Positions 17,020 through 25,657 of a stretch of DNA of 64,000 nucleotides are shown piece after piece. Position numbers and translations under genes: made by a program. Numbering within the stretch: the first letter of the stretch is position 1; every line of letters starts with the position of its first letter. This DNA comes from Lachnospiraceae bacterium AC2031 (GTDB lineage: Bacteria; Bacillota; Clostridia; Lachnospirales; Lachnospiraceae): positions 1,783,501 through 1,847,500 of the forward strand of contig JIAB01000001.1 in the NCBI GenBank assembly GCA_000687975.1. The letters are read 5' to 3'. The notes beneath the pieces were generated by a model. The model was not told the DNA's origin and did no database searches. It saw nothing but the letters and a program-made list of their open reading frames with translations.

Positions 17020-17880
17020 ATGAATATGATAAAAGAACTTCAAGGGGTAAATATGGATAGATATATTCAGATAAAAAGTAAAATATTAGAATATGCAGAA
17101 AGCGATGAAGATATTAAAGCAATCGTGGCCATCGGTTCGACCACAAGAAGTGACGTGAAGGCTGATGAATATTCGGATCTCGATCTTTTCGTAGTAACTG
17201 CAAATACTGAACCTTGGTTTTCAGGAGAATATCCGAAGAGATTCGGTAACGTAAGTATTTCATTTATTGAGAATACTTTAGGTGGCGGAAAAGAGCGAAG
17301 ATGTATCTACGATGAGGATAAAGATGTAGATATGCTTGTATTTACTCCGGAGCAGTTTGGGACTGCGATAAAGGAAGGCGTGGCCCAGTGGGTTATGAAC
17401 AGAGGGTACGCCGTGCTTTATGATTCCATGGACTTTACGAGCTTGTTGGAGAAGTATATAACTATCAGCGTTACTGCACCAGTAATGAGTGAAGACGAGT
17501 TTTCTAATATTGTAAATGATTTCTATTTTCATAATATCTGGGCATATAAGAAACTTAAGAGGGGAGAGATATGGTCTGCAAAAATTAGTGTGGACTCTTA
17601 TCTGAAGAACTATCTGCTCAGAATGATTGAGCTATATAGATCTAAAGTTGCAGGTTTGGATGTATGGCATGACGGAAGGTTTTTTGATAGTTGGGCAGGT
17701 GATGAGATACTCTCGGAGATAAGTGAGTGCTTTGCGCATTACGATAAGGATGATATAAGGAAAGCACTTATAAAAACGCATGAGCTGTTTGCCCGTATAA
17801 CCAGGGAACTGGCTGAGTTAGAAGGATACGTATATCCAGACGGTGCAGAGAAATGTGCCAAGGCATATCTTGGGTTGTAA
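17020..17880 (+). CDS. Aminoglycoside 6-adenylyltransferase (ANT(6))-like nucleotidyltransferase
   Basis: A 286-residue protein of the AadE/ANT(6) family length (about 285-300). The nucleotidyltransferase signature is AIGSTTRSDVKADEYSDLDL, providing the metal-binding Asp pair, and DKDVDMLVFTPEQF gives the third. The C-terminal helical domain (KISVDSYLKNYLLRMIELYR, VWHDGRFFDSWA) matches the Adenyl_transf family. True ANT(6) enzymes adenylate streptomycin, but chromosomal homologues in gut Firmicutes often have unproven activity. An alternative start at 17053, with AAGGGG upstream, fits family N-termini equally well. Confidence 0.82.
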   Translation: MNMIKELQGVNMDRYIQIKSKILEYAESDEDIKAIVAIGSTTRSDVKADEYSDLDLFVVTANTEPWFSGEYPKRFGNVSISFIENTLGGGKERRCIYDEDKDVDMLVFTPEQFGTAIKEGVAQWVMNRGYAVLYDSMDFTSLLEKYITISVTAPVMSEDEFSNIVNDFYFHNIWAYKKLKRGEIWSAKISVDSYLKNYLLRMIELYRSKVAGLDVWHDGRFFDSWAGDEILSEISECFAHYDKDDIRKALIKTHELFARITRELAELEGYVYPDGAEKCAKAYLGL

Positions 17881-17925
17881 CACAAACGATTAAGTGAAAA
17901 AACTGAAAAGAAATAGTGGACGAAA

Positions 17926-17982
17926 ATCTGACCCTTTTAAAATGTTTCAAATTGAATATTTTAAAAGGGTCAGATTTTTTTT
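17926..17982 (+). terminator. Strong intrinsic terminator
   Basis: An 18-bp perfect stem: ATCTGACCCTTTTAAAAT (17926-17943) with its complement at 17958-17975, a 14-base loop and a run of seven or more T. It closes the accessory run before the permease gene. Confidence 0.93.
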
Positions 17983-18013
17983 ATAATGCATAACTATACA
18001 AAGGAGGGATCAT

Positions 18014-19255
18014 ATGTCACGTATTTCTTTAATTTGGTTTGGAGCAGCTATTTCCATAGCTGAAATATTAACTGGTGCTTGTTTGGAAGGCTTAGGTCTA
18101 AGACGTGGACTGGCTGTAATAGTAATAGGTCATATTATAGGAGGGTTACTTCTGTATCTCGCCGGAATGATTGGTGTAAAGAATAAAGAAGGTGCCATGA
18201 AGTCATCGGCTTTATCATATGGAAGATTTGGAAGTTACTTCTTTGCAATCATGAATATTATCCAGCTTGTAGGCTGGCAGGGAATAATGATCTTCGATGC
18301 AGCCTATTCGGCAGAAGGTATCTGGAAGATAGGCCACAAATGGTGGTGTCTGATCATTGGAATACTTACTGTGACATGGATCGTTCTCGGAAGTAAGAGC
18401 AGAGATAAGATAAATGTTATCGTCATGGTACTTCTGATGATACTGACGGTGGTGCTTTCATTTATAATTTTCTCGGGAATAAAGAATGGAAGCAGTGCAG
18501 CGAGTGGAGTGGCAGAGGCCATTTCTATAGGACAAGGACTTGAGTTATCTATAGCTATGCCGCTATCATGGATTCCAATGATTGCTGATTATACATATAA
18601 AGCCAAGAAGCCAATAAAGACAACGCTTTCGGCTTGTGCAACATACAGCTTTGCCAGCATGTGGATGTATATAATAGGACTTGGAGCAGCAGTAATCACC
18701 CATGAAACCAGAATAGATCAGATAATGCTAAAAGCGGGACTTGGAGTAGCGGGGCTATATATAATAGTTTTCTCATGTGTAACAACGAACTTTATAGACG
18801 CATTTTCATGCAATCAGTCGACATATGCGCTGATACCGGAAGACAGATTCAATCCGGATGCGGACAAGAAACAGACACTTAAGGGAAATGTCATATTAAA
18901 CCTGCCAGGAATAATCGACACAGTGATAGGAACAGTCTGCGCTATGATATTTCCTATGGAGAATATTACAGAGTTTCTGTATTTTATTGGTTCGGTATTC
19001 GCGCCGATGATATCTGTACAGATCGCCGATAATTTCATCCTCAGACACAAGAATGAAGCTACAAGAGTTGATATGACAGCAAGTTTTGCCTGGATCATAG
19101 GATTCATAGTATACCGACTTCTGATGAAAACTGATATGGTATTTGGCTATACCATTCCTGATATGGCTATTACTGTGGTAATAACAATCGTATTCAGGAA
19201 ACTAAGTGAATTAAGTAGCTCTCATTCAGTTCGAAGAGTGCAAAATACAAATTGA
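18014..19255 (+). CDS. cytX: CytX-type NCS1 permease (putative hydroxymethylpyrimidine/cytosine transporter)
   Basis: A 413-residue integral membrane protein with about 12 hydrophobic helices. SLIWFGAAISIAEILTGACL at the start and the substrate-site segment SWIPMIADYTYKAKKP match the CytX branch of the nucleobase-cation symporter-1 family, thought to import the thiamin precursor HMP. There is no TPP riboswitch in the 133-base leader and no thiamin gene alongside, so the substrate remains open (cytosine or related base). AAGGAGG precedes ATG 18014. Flanked by terminators on both sides, it is a single-gene unit. Confidence 0.8.
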   Translation: MSRISLIWFGAAISIAEILTGACLEGLGLRRGLAVIVIGHIIGGLLLYLAGMIGVKNKEGAMKSSALSYGRFGSYFFAIMNIIQLVGWQGIMIFDAAYSAEGIWKIGHKWWCLIIGILTVTWIVLGSKSRDKINVIVMVLLMILTVVLSFIIFSGIKNGSSAASGVAEAISIGQGLELSIAMPLSWIPMIADYTYKAKKPIKTTLSACATYSFASMWMYIIGLGAAVITHETRIDQIMLKAGLGVAGLYIIVFSCVTTNFIDAFSCNQSTYALIPEDRFNPDADKKQTLKGNVILNLPGIIDTVIGTVCAMIFPMENITEFLYFIGSVFAPMISVQIADNFILRHKNEATRVDMTASFAWIIGFIVYRLLMKTDMVFGYTIPDMAITVVITIVFRKLSELSSSHSVRRVQNTN

Positions 19256-19262
19256 TAAGAAC

Positions 19263-19293
19263 GGCCTGTGGGGAAACCTGCAGGTCTTTTTTT
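19263..19293 (+). terminator. Intrinsic terminator after permease gene
   Basis: GGCCTGTGGG (19263-19272) pairs with CCTGCAGGTC (19277-19286) through three wobble pairs, closing a GAAA tetraloop, followed by seven T. Confidence 0.8.
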
Positions 19294-19381
19294 GTAGAGA
19301 ATTCATATGGATAATGATATATTAATATATGTTAATTAACGAAAGTGTACGGCTGATAAAGAAAGATAGGTTGAAAAGAGT

Positions 19382-20263
19382 ATGATAAGATTTCTTGTCT
19401 TTGGTGATTTACACTATGATGAAGTGGCCGATGGAGACAGACGAATAGAGGAGATACTAGCAAATGCTCAAAAGCGAGATTTGGACTTTATTGTATCGTT
19501 AGGAGATTTATGTAGTCCTAAAATTGAAAACCATAAAGTGTTGAATCGATTTAGGTCGCTAGGAATACCATTTTACAGTGTTATAGGAAATCATGAAACA
19601 GACAATTGTAAGCTAAATGAAATATTAGATTTTTATTCCTTAGAAAATCCTTACTATTCTGTAGTTTGTAATGGATACAAATTGATATTTTTGAACACGT
19701 GCTATTTGCGTAGTGATGGGAAAGAGGGAATATTTTATAAAAAAAATTTTAAGAGCGAACATGCTCTATATCCTATTGTTCCGGCAGAAGAAATACGCTG
19801 GTTACAAGAAGAATTAAATGATGATATGAAGTGTATTATCTTTTCGCATCATAGCTTCATAAATGATTTTCCTAAAAGGGGAATATATAATCGTGAAGAA
19901 ATTCGTAAGAACTTTGCGGCAGGGCGGGTTCTTCTTTGCCTGAATGGTCATGATCATGGGGATGATTATTCTGTTGTAGATGGAATACCGTATATGACGG
20001 TCAATTCAGCGAATTATGCGTGGCTAGGTAGTCAGATCGCAAGCTCAAAAGAACTGCAGGAAAAATATTCTTATTTGCAGGGAATGCTTCAATATAAACA
20101 AGCAATGAGTGCATACATTGAAATTGATGACAGCGAGATAAGAATAAGTGGCATGGACGGAGAATATTTATCGGTTACTCCGGAAGATATAGGACTATAT
20201 GATTACAGGTGGAATGGAGTGTCAATCAAACCACGAATTAGTTCTCATCTAATTAAACTGTAA
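19382..20263 (+). CDS. Calcineurin-like metallophosphoesterase
   Basis: A 293-residue cytoplasmic protein with all motifs of the metallophosphoesterase fold: GDLHYDE, VSLGDL, IGNHET, a histidine pair in FSHHSF and LNGHDHGDD, which together ligate two metal ions. The arrangement resembles the Icc/CpdA or UDP-lyso-phosphatidate branch; substrate may be a cyclic nucleotide or other phosphodiester. It is followed after 18 bases by a small membrane protein gene. No signal peptide. Confidence 0.88.
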   Translation: MIRFLVFGDLHYDEVADGDRRIEEILANAQKRDLDFIVSLGDLCSPKIENHKVLNRFRSLGIPFYSVIGNHETDNCKLNEILDFYSLENPYYSVVCNGYKLIFLNTCYLRSDGKEGIFYKKNFKSEHALYPIVPAEEIRWLQEELNDDMKCIIFSHHSFINDFPKRGIYNREEIRKNFAAGRVLLCLNGHDHGDDYSVVDGIPYMTVNSANYAWLGSQIASSKELQEKYSYLQGMLQYKQAMSAYIEIDDSEIRISGMDGEYLSVTPEDIGLYDYRWNGVSIKPRISSHLIKL

Positions 20264-20281
20264 AGCGGTGGAGAGACAAAA

Positions 20282-20539
20282 ATGAGCGAGGAAAAACGAT
20301 TTAAGCATAAACTAAATATGTTGGAGCCGGGGACAAAGATGCTTAAATGTATTGGCATCCTAATCCTTATAGGTTTACTGTTATATGCCTTTAAGTTTAG
20401 AATTGCAGCCTTTTGTTTGTGGGCGGTATCAGGGATTATTTTTGTCGTTCTACTGATTTTACTGGCCATAGAAAACTTTCAGGACAACGTGATGAATGAA
20501 ATTGGTATAGAAGAAAACAAGAAAAATGGAGAATACTGA
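20282..20539 (+). CDS. Small membrane protein
   Basis: An 85-residue protein with two adjacent hydrophobic helices (MLKCIGILILIGLLLYAF and the following AVSGIIFVVLLILLAI) and charged ends. No domain recognised. It follows the phosphoesterase by 18 bases with a GGTGGAGAG ribosome site, so both may be in one transcript. Function unknown. Confidence 0.6.
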   Translation: MSEEKRFKHKLNMLEPGTKMLKCIGILILIGLLLYAFKFRIAAFCLWAVSGIIFVVLLILLAIENFQDNVMNEIGIEENKKNGEY

Positions 20540-20600
20540 GATACGATGCTCGAGTTTAAGAAAATCTGGGAGAATAACTGGAAGAAGCTTAGGAGTTATG

Positions 20601-21047
20601 ATGGGATTAGAATTATTACAGGCATCTACCGCGGATGCATTAACAATAACTGGGATTTCGAGACGATCATTTCACAGTGATGTGGAAATTGGTTCCAAGG
20701 AAAAAACGGGGCCGCCGGGATATATGTCAGTTCAGTTTTATACGAAGATGGCTAGATCAAATCATCTGTTTAAACTGGTGGATGATGGCCTGATCGTTGG
20801 GGGTGCGGTGCTTTTTCTGGATAATGAAAAACTGAATATCAGCAGGATATTTATCAGTCCGGAGAATCATCGAAAAGGATATGGGGTTTTTATGATGCAG
20901 GAAATAGAAGCTTTATATCCGTTGGTAAAGGAGTTTACACTTGATACACCGATCTGGAATATCAGAACTAACTCATTTTATACTAAAATGGGATATACAG
21001 AAGTACGACGTGATAATGATTTCATTTATTACTCCAAACAACGATAA
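20601..21047 (+). CDS. GNAT family acetyltransferase
   Basis: A 148-residue GNAT protein. The core strand is LNISRIFISPENH followed by the acetyl-CoA loop RKGYGVFMMQEIEAL, and the terminal NSFYTKMGYTEVRRDND is typical. It starts at ATG 20601 (AGGAG five bases upstream); the in-frame Met at 20526 would overlap the preceding gene and add 25 residues outside the fold. Substrate unknown. Confidence 0.8.
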   Translation: MGLELLQASTADALTITGISRRSFHSDVEIGSKEKTGPPGYMSVQFYTKMARSNHLFKLVDDGLIVGGAVLFLDNEKLNISRIFISPENHRKGYGVFMMQEIEALYPLVKEFTLDTPIWNIRTNSFYTKMGYTEVRRDNDFIYYSKQR

Positions 21048-21091
21048 AAACCTTCTCTATATAACCGTATAAAGACAGGAAAGGAGAATCA

Positions 21092-21856
21092 ATGATATAC
21101 GAACTGGAAGATACATCAAAAGTAAATCACCTTTTTGAGGGCTGGAAAGAGACATTGATTTATTCCTGCCTGCAAAAGGTTATGGGGAAAATATTTGTTA
21201 CAAATCTAGACGCTCCGGTATCGGCTATGGCCTATGTGGGATGCTTCGCGTTTTATGCTGGGATTCCGGATAAAGTGCTTGTCAGCCATAAGCCTGAAGG
21301 CTTTGTTATCATGACGCCGCAGAATGAAGAATGGGCAGAATGTATTGAGGAGTGTTTCCTGGATGCGAAGAAGATAACTAGGTATGCAATCAAAAAGGGT
21401 ACAAAGTTTGACAAAGACTTGTTGAATAGTTTTATAGACAGATTGCCGGAAGGCTACGAATTAAAAGATATTGATGAAAATATATATGATATGTGTTTGA
21501 CTGATCCGGTAACGAGAGATTTTGTTTCATCATTTGAGAGTAAAGAAAAGTATCTGGATATCGGTAGAGGCATGGTTGTAATCAGGTCCGGGAGGATTGT
21601 CGCTGGAGCATCCTCTTATACAAGATATAATGAGGGTATCGAGATAGAGGTTGATACGGTAGAGGAAGAACGCAGAAAAGGACTGGCGACAATCGTCTGT
21701 GCAGCGTTGATCTTACGGTGTCTTGACGAAGGCCTGTATCCAAGCTGGGATGCCCAGAATAGAATATCTGTTCATCTGGCGGAAAAACTGGGATATGAAT
21801 ATGATCATGAATATACGGCATACGAGGTGTCGAGTGAGGAGAGGACACATGAGTAA
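21092..21856 (+). CDS. GNAT acetyltransferase (GNAT_acetyltran, PF12746-like)
   Basis: A 254-residue protein of the Firmicute two-part GNAT type. The N-terminal half (to about residue 125) is the family-specific region (TNLDAPVSAMAYVGCFAFYA, KPEGFVIMTPQNEEW). The C-terminal half holds the GNAT core with IEIEVDTVEEERRKGLATIV as the acetyl-CoA loop and the end WDAQNRISVHLAEKLGYEYD. AAGGAGA precedes ATG 21092. Substrate unknown. Confidence 0.88.
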   Translation: MIYELEDTSKVNHLFEGWKETLIYSCLQKVMGKIFVTNLDAPVSAMAYVGCFAFYAGIPDKVLVSHKPEGFVIMTPQNEEWAECIEECFLDAKKITRYAIKKGTKFDKDLLNSFIDRLPEGYELKDIDENIYDMCLTDPVTRDFVSSFESKEKYLDIGRGMVVIRSGRIVAGASSYTRYNEGIEIEVDTVEEERRKGLATIVCAALILRCLDEGLYPSWDAQNRISVHLAEKLGYEYDHEYTAYEVSSEERTHE

Positions 21857-21888
21857 ATATAATTCCCTGTGGAAATGGATACAGAAAA

Positions 21889-22494
21889 ATGGGTAAGAAA
21901 AAGGTTGAACATGTGGTGTTTGATGGAATGAGAAAGATAAAAAAGAAAGTCAATATCAACCAATATAACACGCAAACAAGAATGAAAGTAATGGGACAGA
22001 CGGATAAGCAGAGTGTCCAGCAACATCCGTTTCCCCCACTGTATGATAAGGATTCCAAGGTGTTGATACTAGGGAGTTTTCCATCTGTTAAATCCAGAGA
22101 AATGAAGTTTTTCTATGGCCATCCGCAAAACAGATTCTGGAAGGTGATCGCAAGGATTTTTGATCAGGAGAATCCGACTTCAATTGAAGAAAAGAAGAAA
22201 TTGATTCTCGATAATAATCTTGCACTTTGGGATGTGATTGCTGAATGCGAAATATCGGGTTCATCTGATGCAAGCATTAAAAATGCAAAAGCTAATGATT
22301 TAAGTGAAATCATAAATAATTCAAAGATTCAGAAGATAATCGTAAATGGGAAAACAGCTGAACGACTGTATATCAAGTATATTGAACCGGTGACGGGGAT
22401 AAAAGCAGTGGTGCTACCGTCCACCAGTCCGGCAAATGCAGCGTGGAGTTTGGAAAGACTTGCGGATGTATGGAAATCCGAAATAAAGAATTAA
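21889..22494 (+). CDS. DNA-deoxyinosine glycosylase-like protein (UDG superfamily)
   Basis: A base-excision glycosylase of the UDG superfamily, closest in pattern to the hypoxanthine-DNA glycosylase branch: VLILGSFPSVKSRE (water-activating and base-pocket motif), FFYGHPQNRFWKV and the DNA-intercalation loop LPSTSPANAAW. It would remove deaminated adenine from DNA. Family members begin about 10 residues before HPFPPLYD, pointing to ATG 21991 (167 residues) instead of 21889 (201 residues). The basic 34-residue extension has a weak ribosome site either way, so the start is uncertain. Confidence 0.85.
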   Translation: MGKKKVEHVVFDGMRKIKKKVNINQYNTQTRMKVMGQTDKQSVQQHPFPPLYDKDSKVLILGSFPSVKSREMKFFYGHPQNRFWKVIARIFDQENPTSIEEKKKLILDNNLALWDVIAECEISGSSDASIKNAKANDLSEIINNSKIQKIIVNGKTAERLYIKYIEPVTGIKAVVLPSTSPANAAWSLERLADVWKSEIKN

Positions 22495-22513
22495 AAATCG
22501 AGGAAAAATATAT

Positions 22514-22969
22514 ATGAAAATAGAATTTAGGCAAGCTGCTATAGAAGATGCAGAGGTATTGATAAATATTTATAATGCTGCATATTATGATGATTATTTA
22601 AAATATGGTTATTGTCCGGGATATGGAATCACAAAAGAAGGGATGGAAGAGTCTATAAGAGTATTTAACAAATATATCATTATGTGTGATAACATGCCAG
22701 TTGGTTGTGTTTCCAGTAAACAAATGGAAACAGGAGTATATGAGGTTGGCAACTTGTGCATCATTCCGGAGTATCAGGGTAAAGGAATAGGGACTCAGGC
22801 AATTCAGTTTTTGAAGACAGAGCTTGAAGATTGGAAGATGCTCACTTTAGTAACACCATTAGACAAAAAACAAAATGTGAAGTTTTATACTGAAAAATGT
22901 GGATTTCGTATAGACTCAACAGAATTCGATGGCGATGTAGAACTAGCTAGATTTATTATTGAAAGATAA
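22514..22969 (+). CDS. GNAT family acetyltransferase
   Basis: A 151-residue GNAT protein: RQAAIEDAEVLINIYNAAYY at the start, the strand YEVGNLCIIPEYQ leading into the acetyl-CoA loop GKGIGTQAIQFL, and the end KFYTEKCGFRIDSTEFDG. Substrate unknown. The gene ends 72 bases from the convergent ABC operon with no clear terminator between. Confidence 0.9.
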   Translation: MKIEFRQAAIEDAEVLINIYNAAYYDDYLKYGYCPGYGITKEGMEESIRVFNKYIIMCDNMPVGCVSSKQMETGVYEVGNLCIIPEYQGKGIGTQAIQFLKTELEDWKMLTLVTPLDKKQNVKFYTEKCGFRIDSTEFDGDVELARFIIER

Positions 22970-23041
22970 ATTGATAAGATTGAAAATGTTAAAAATACGG
23001 ATTCATTTGCTTGTTTCCTTAATGCTCTGTTACATGATTCA

Positions 23042-23845
23042 TTATGATCCAGCACTTCCATAATGACGTAGTCCGTAGTGCCAGAATAGGTAAGCTCCGA
23101 CTGCTGCTATCAGCGCGATAATCGGTGATAGATAAGCAAATATTGGAAATGTCAATTCTTTACCCAGCAAAGAAGCAACCGGGTAGTAACCTGTAAAGGC
23201 ATATGGAATAATAGCTATCAAAATAAATTGTACTCCTTTTGAATAAATTGTTATAGGATAGTCTGTATAGTTTTTTAGTCCATGATTGTTATTTGTAAGC
23301 AGTGATACTATCTCTTCGCTCTTTACTGTCCAGAAACTGATAGTCCCAGTAAATATTGTAATAGCTGAAAATATAACAAATGCCGAGAACATATTAATAC
23401 TGTAAAATGCAATGTTACGAGGATTCCAATCAATAGAAAGCTTATTCATACTGTAAGTCCAGAATATTATAGATAAAACCAGTCTTGGTATAAATGTATA
23501 TTGGAACTGTGAGAGTACCATATACATTAGTGGGCTTATAGGTCTGGTAAGGTACAGATCAAACTTTCCACTCCGTATCAATTCTCCCATATCCTTCATC
23601 GGACTCCAGAAGAAGAAACAACTGAAACTGTAGGCAAGCCAGCTTGTTGTGAACATGAATAGAACTTCATACTCACTCCATCCTGCAATACTTTCAAAGT
23701 TATGAAAGATAACCATAAAGCCTGCAAAATATACACCTATTTGAATTGTATTTGCGATAAGTTCAAAGACCAGCGCAAAATGATAGGCTAGTTTTCCCTT
23801 CATGTAAATGACAACAAAATGTTTATACATTTTAATAAGATTCAT
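23042..23845 (-). CDS. ABC-2 family exporter permease (second subunit)
   Basis: A 267-residue membrane protein with about six helices, matching the ABC-2 family permeases (PF06182, YhaP/YbbM-like) that form pairs with one ATPase. Features are the N-terminal FVVIYMKGKLAYHFALVFEL and the cytoplasmic segment DMGELIRSGKFDLYLTRPIS, in which xLYLTRP is the conserved coupling-helix motif. Last gene of the reverse-strand operon; its start is separated from the previous permease by 78 bases that hold a triplicated sequence. Substrate unknown. Confidence 0.85.
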   Translation of the reverse strand: MNLIKMYKHFVVIYMKGKLAYHFALVFELIANTIQIGVYFAGFMVIFHNFESIAGWSEYEVLFMFTTSWLAYSFSCFFFWSPMKDMGELIRSGKFDLYLTRPISPLMYMVLSQFQYTFIPRLVLSIIFWTYSMNKLSIDWNPRNIAFYSINMFSAFVIFSAITIFTGTISFWTVKSEEIVSLLTNNNHGLKNYTDYPITIYSKGVQFILIAIIPYAFTGYYPVASLLGKELTFPIFAYLSPIIALIAAVGAYLFWHYGLRHYGSAGS

Positions 23846-23857
23846 ATGATGCTCTCC

Positions 23858-23950
23858 TTTATTCTATCTGTCCCGTACAATAAGCTTATTATTCTATCTG
23901 CGCCGCGCGATAAGTTTTTTATTTTATCCGCCCTGAACGATAAGTTTCTT
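23858..23950 (-). repeat. Three tandem copies of the permease gene's 3' end
   Basis: On the reverse strand a unit of about 30 bases beginning AAACTTATC and ending at a stop codon plus AATAA recurs three times. The first copy encodes the last residues of the 23924 permease (KLIVQGG then stop). The next two copies, diverged in their middle, fill the gap before the next gene's ribosome site. It looks like a small tandem duplication of a gene end, now drifting. Confidence 0.75.
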
Positions 23951-24715
23951 TTTACCAATTCTCCAGGTTACTGTCATCACAATATAGAGAATTACAATCC
24001 ATACAATCTGAACTATCAGATTCTTTAGAATGTTCTCCTGGCTCATAGGTGTAGTTATGATAGTTACCGGTATGGAATAGATAGCACGAAATGGCAGGAA
24101 TGCATTTATCTTTCCTAATAAGTCCGGAAACATAGCTACTGGAATCCATGAGCCGGAAAGAAGTTTGTAAATTGCAGCCAGGAGCATATTTAAAGGCCAA
24201 GTTACTATAAGCCAGAATGCCATGAGGCCGATAATTAGTGAATAAAGAAACTGAATAATAAAAGCCAAAATAATTGATACGAATCCGAAGCACAACTGTC
24301 CATCACACACTATTGGTTTATGAAATGCGACTCCAGTCACTACGCAAAGAGGGATGCAATATAGCACTGTTTTGATTAATGTAGTACCAAAATGCTTTGA
24401 AAAAATCATGGTTCTAAAATCCATAGGTCTGATTAACTGGTTCGCTATATTACCAGTCTGAATCTCAGAATTAATCCACCCTATAACATTACACTCCATA
24501 ATAGTCGATAGAACTGTTGCAACGATGATATATCGTAATGTTTCTTCATGGTTAAGTGCAAGGTTCTTCTCTGCATTAGATGCAAAAAGTGCATTCCACA
24601 AAGCAAACTGCATATAGAGATAAACTATTTTGGATAGAAATGTAGCCCATATCGAACTGGAATAAACCATATGTTCCTTTATTCCGATTTTCATGTAATC
24701 AATATATTTACGCAT
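23924..24715 (-). CDS. ABC-2 family exporter permease (first subunit)
   Basis: A 263-residue integral membrane protein with about six helices, also of the PF06182 ABC-2 type. The coupling segment GNIANQLIRPMDFRT parallels the xLYLTRP segment of the sister permease. It overlaps the ATPase gene by 8 bases (start 24715, ATPase stop 24708), so the two are coupled. A heterodimeric permease with the 23042 product is expected. Its last codons are repeated twice more downstream. Confidence 0.86.
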   Translation of the reverse strand: MRKYIDYMKIGIKEHMVYSSSIWATFLSKIVYLYMQFALWNALFASNAEKNLALNHEETLRYIIVATVLSTIMECNVIGWINSEIQTGNIANQLIRPMDFRTMIFSKHFGTTLIKTVLYCIPLCVVTGVAFHKPIVCDGQLCFGFVSIILAFIIQFLYSLIIGLMAFWLIVTWPLNMLLAAIYKLLSGSWIPVAMFPDLLGKINAFLPFRAIYSIPVTIITTPMSQENILKNLIVQIVWIVILYIVMTVTWRIGKKKLIVQGG

Positions 24716-25466
24716 ATTTCATTTCACCATTCCTATAGATATTCTTTATGATTTCTTCGAGATCAGTTGTCTTATATTTGTCTTTTAAATCTCCAAGAGT
24801 TCCATCATAGATCAGACTTCCTTTATCAATGATGATCATTTTTTCACAAAGGGTTTCAATATCAGAAACATCATGAGTAGTGAGTATAATTGTTGTATGT
24901 CTCTCACGATTTATCTTCTGTATAAAATCTCGAATTCTTTCTTTCGAGAGAACATCAATTCCAATCGTTGGCTCGTCCAGAAATAATATGTCAGGGTTAT
25001 ATATAAGAGACGCTGCAAGATCTGCTTTCATTCGCTGACCAAGACTAAGAAGTCTTGGGGGCTGATTGATGAATTCATCTATTCCAAGTACATTCCTGAA
25101 TAGCCTCATATTTTCCTCATACATAGAATCAGAGACCTTATACATATCCTTAAAAAGTTTCAGTGTATCAAGAACAGGAATATCCCAGCAGAGAACACTT
25201 TTCTGACCGAAAACAACTCCGATTTTGTACATGATCTGCTTTCTGTTCTTTTTGAAATTCATACCATCAATTGAGATTGTTCCACCATCAGGAACCAGAA
25301 TTCCCGTCAACATTTTTATAGTTGTAGATTTGCCGGCTCCGTTAGGTCCGATAAATCCAACTATTTCACCGGATGGAATAGTAAAAGATATGTCATCCAC
25401 AGCAACCTTCTTCTGACATTTTTTCAGCTTATACACTTTACTTAGTTTCTCAACCTCAATACTCAT
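24708..25466 (-). CDS. ABC exporter ATP-binding protein
   Basis: A 252-residue ATPase. Walker A is GPNGAGKSTTIKML, the Q-loop follows in VVFGQKSVLCWD, the signature is LSLGQRMKADLA, Walker B is DILFLDEPTIGID and the switch His is in LTTHDVSDIE. The family resembles the YhaQ/DrrA-type (ABC-2) exporters. I start at 25466, where GAAGGGAG lies upstream; an in-frame Met 9 codons earlier overlaps that ribosome site. First gene of a three-gene reverse-strand operon and divergent from the LysR gene at 25658. Confidence 0.93.
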   Translation of the reverse strand: MSIEVEKLSKVYKLKKCQKKVAVDDISFTIPSGEIVGFIGPNGAGKSTTIKMLTGILVPDGGTISIDGMNFKKNRKQIMYKIGVVFGQKSVLCWDIPVLDTLKLFKDMYKVSDSMYEENMRLFRNVLGIDEFINQPPRLLSLGQRMKADLAASLIYNPDILFLDEPTIGIDVLSKERIRDFIQKINRERHTTIILTTHDVSDIETLCEKMIIIDKGSLIYDGTLGDLKDKYKTTDLEEIIKNIYRNGEMKYA

Positions 25467-25657
25467 ATTCTTTGTTCTCCCTTCTTCAAACAATCAGCTA
25501 TTATTTATTCTTGTTTTTTCGAACTCTTTTCTGTATAATACCATCAATATATCAATCAGAAAAATTGAAATAAATGAAGATTATCATCAAAAAAAATGAT
25601 GGAATGGTGAATTATTGATGTTTACTGGAGTAATGATAAGTATAGCGAGGTAATCTT

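Noticed and set aside
17881..18013. Possible TPP riboswitch before the CytX-type gene
   Set aside because: The region holds only a terminator of the upstream gene and a ribosome site; the conserved THI-box words are absent.
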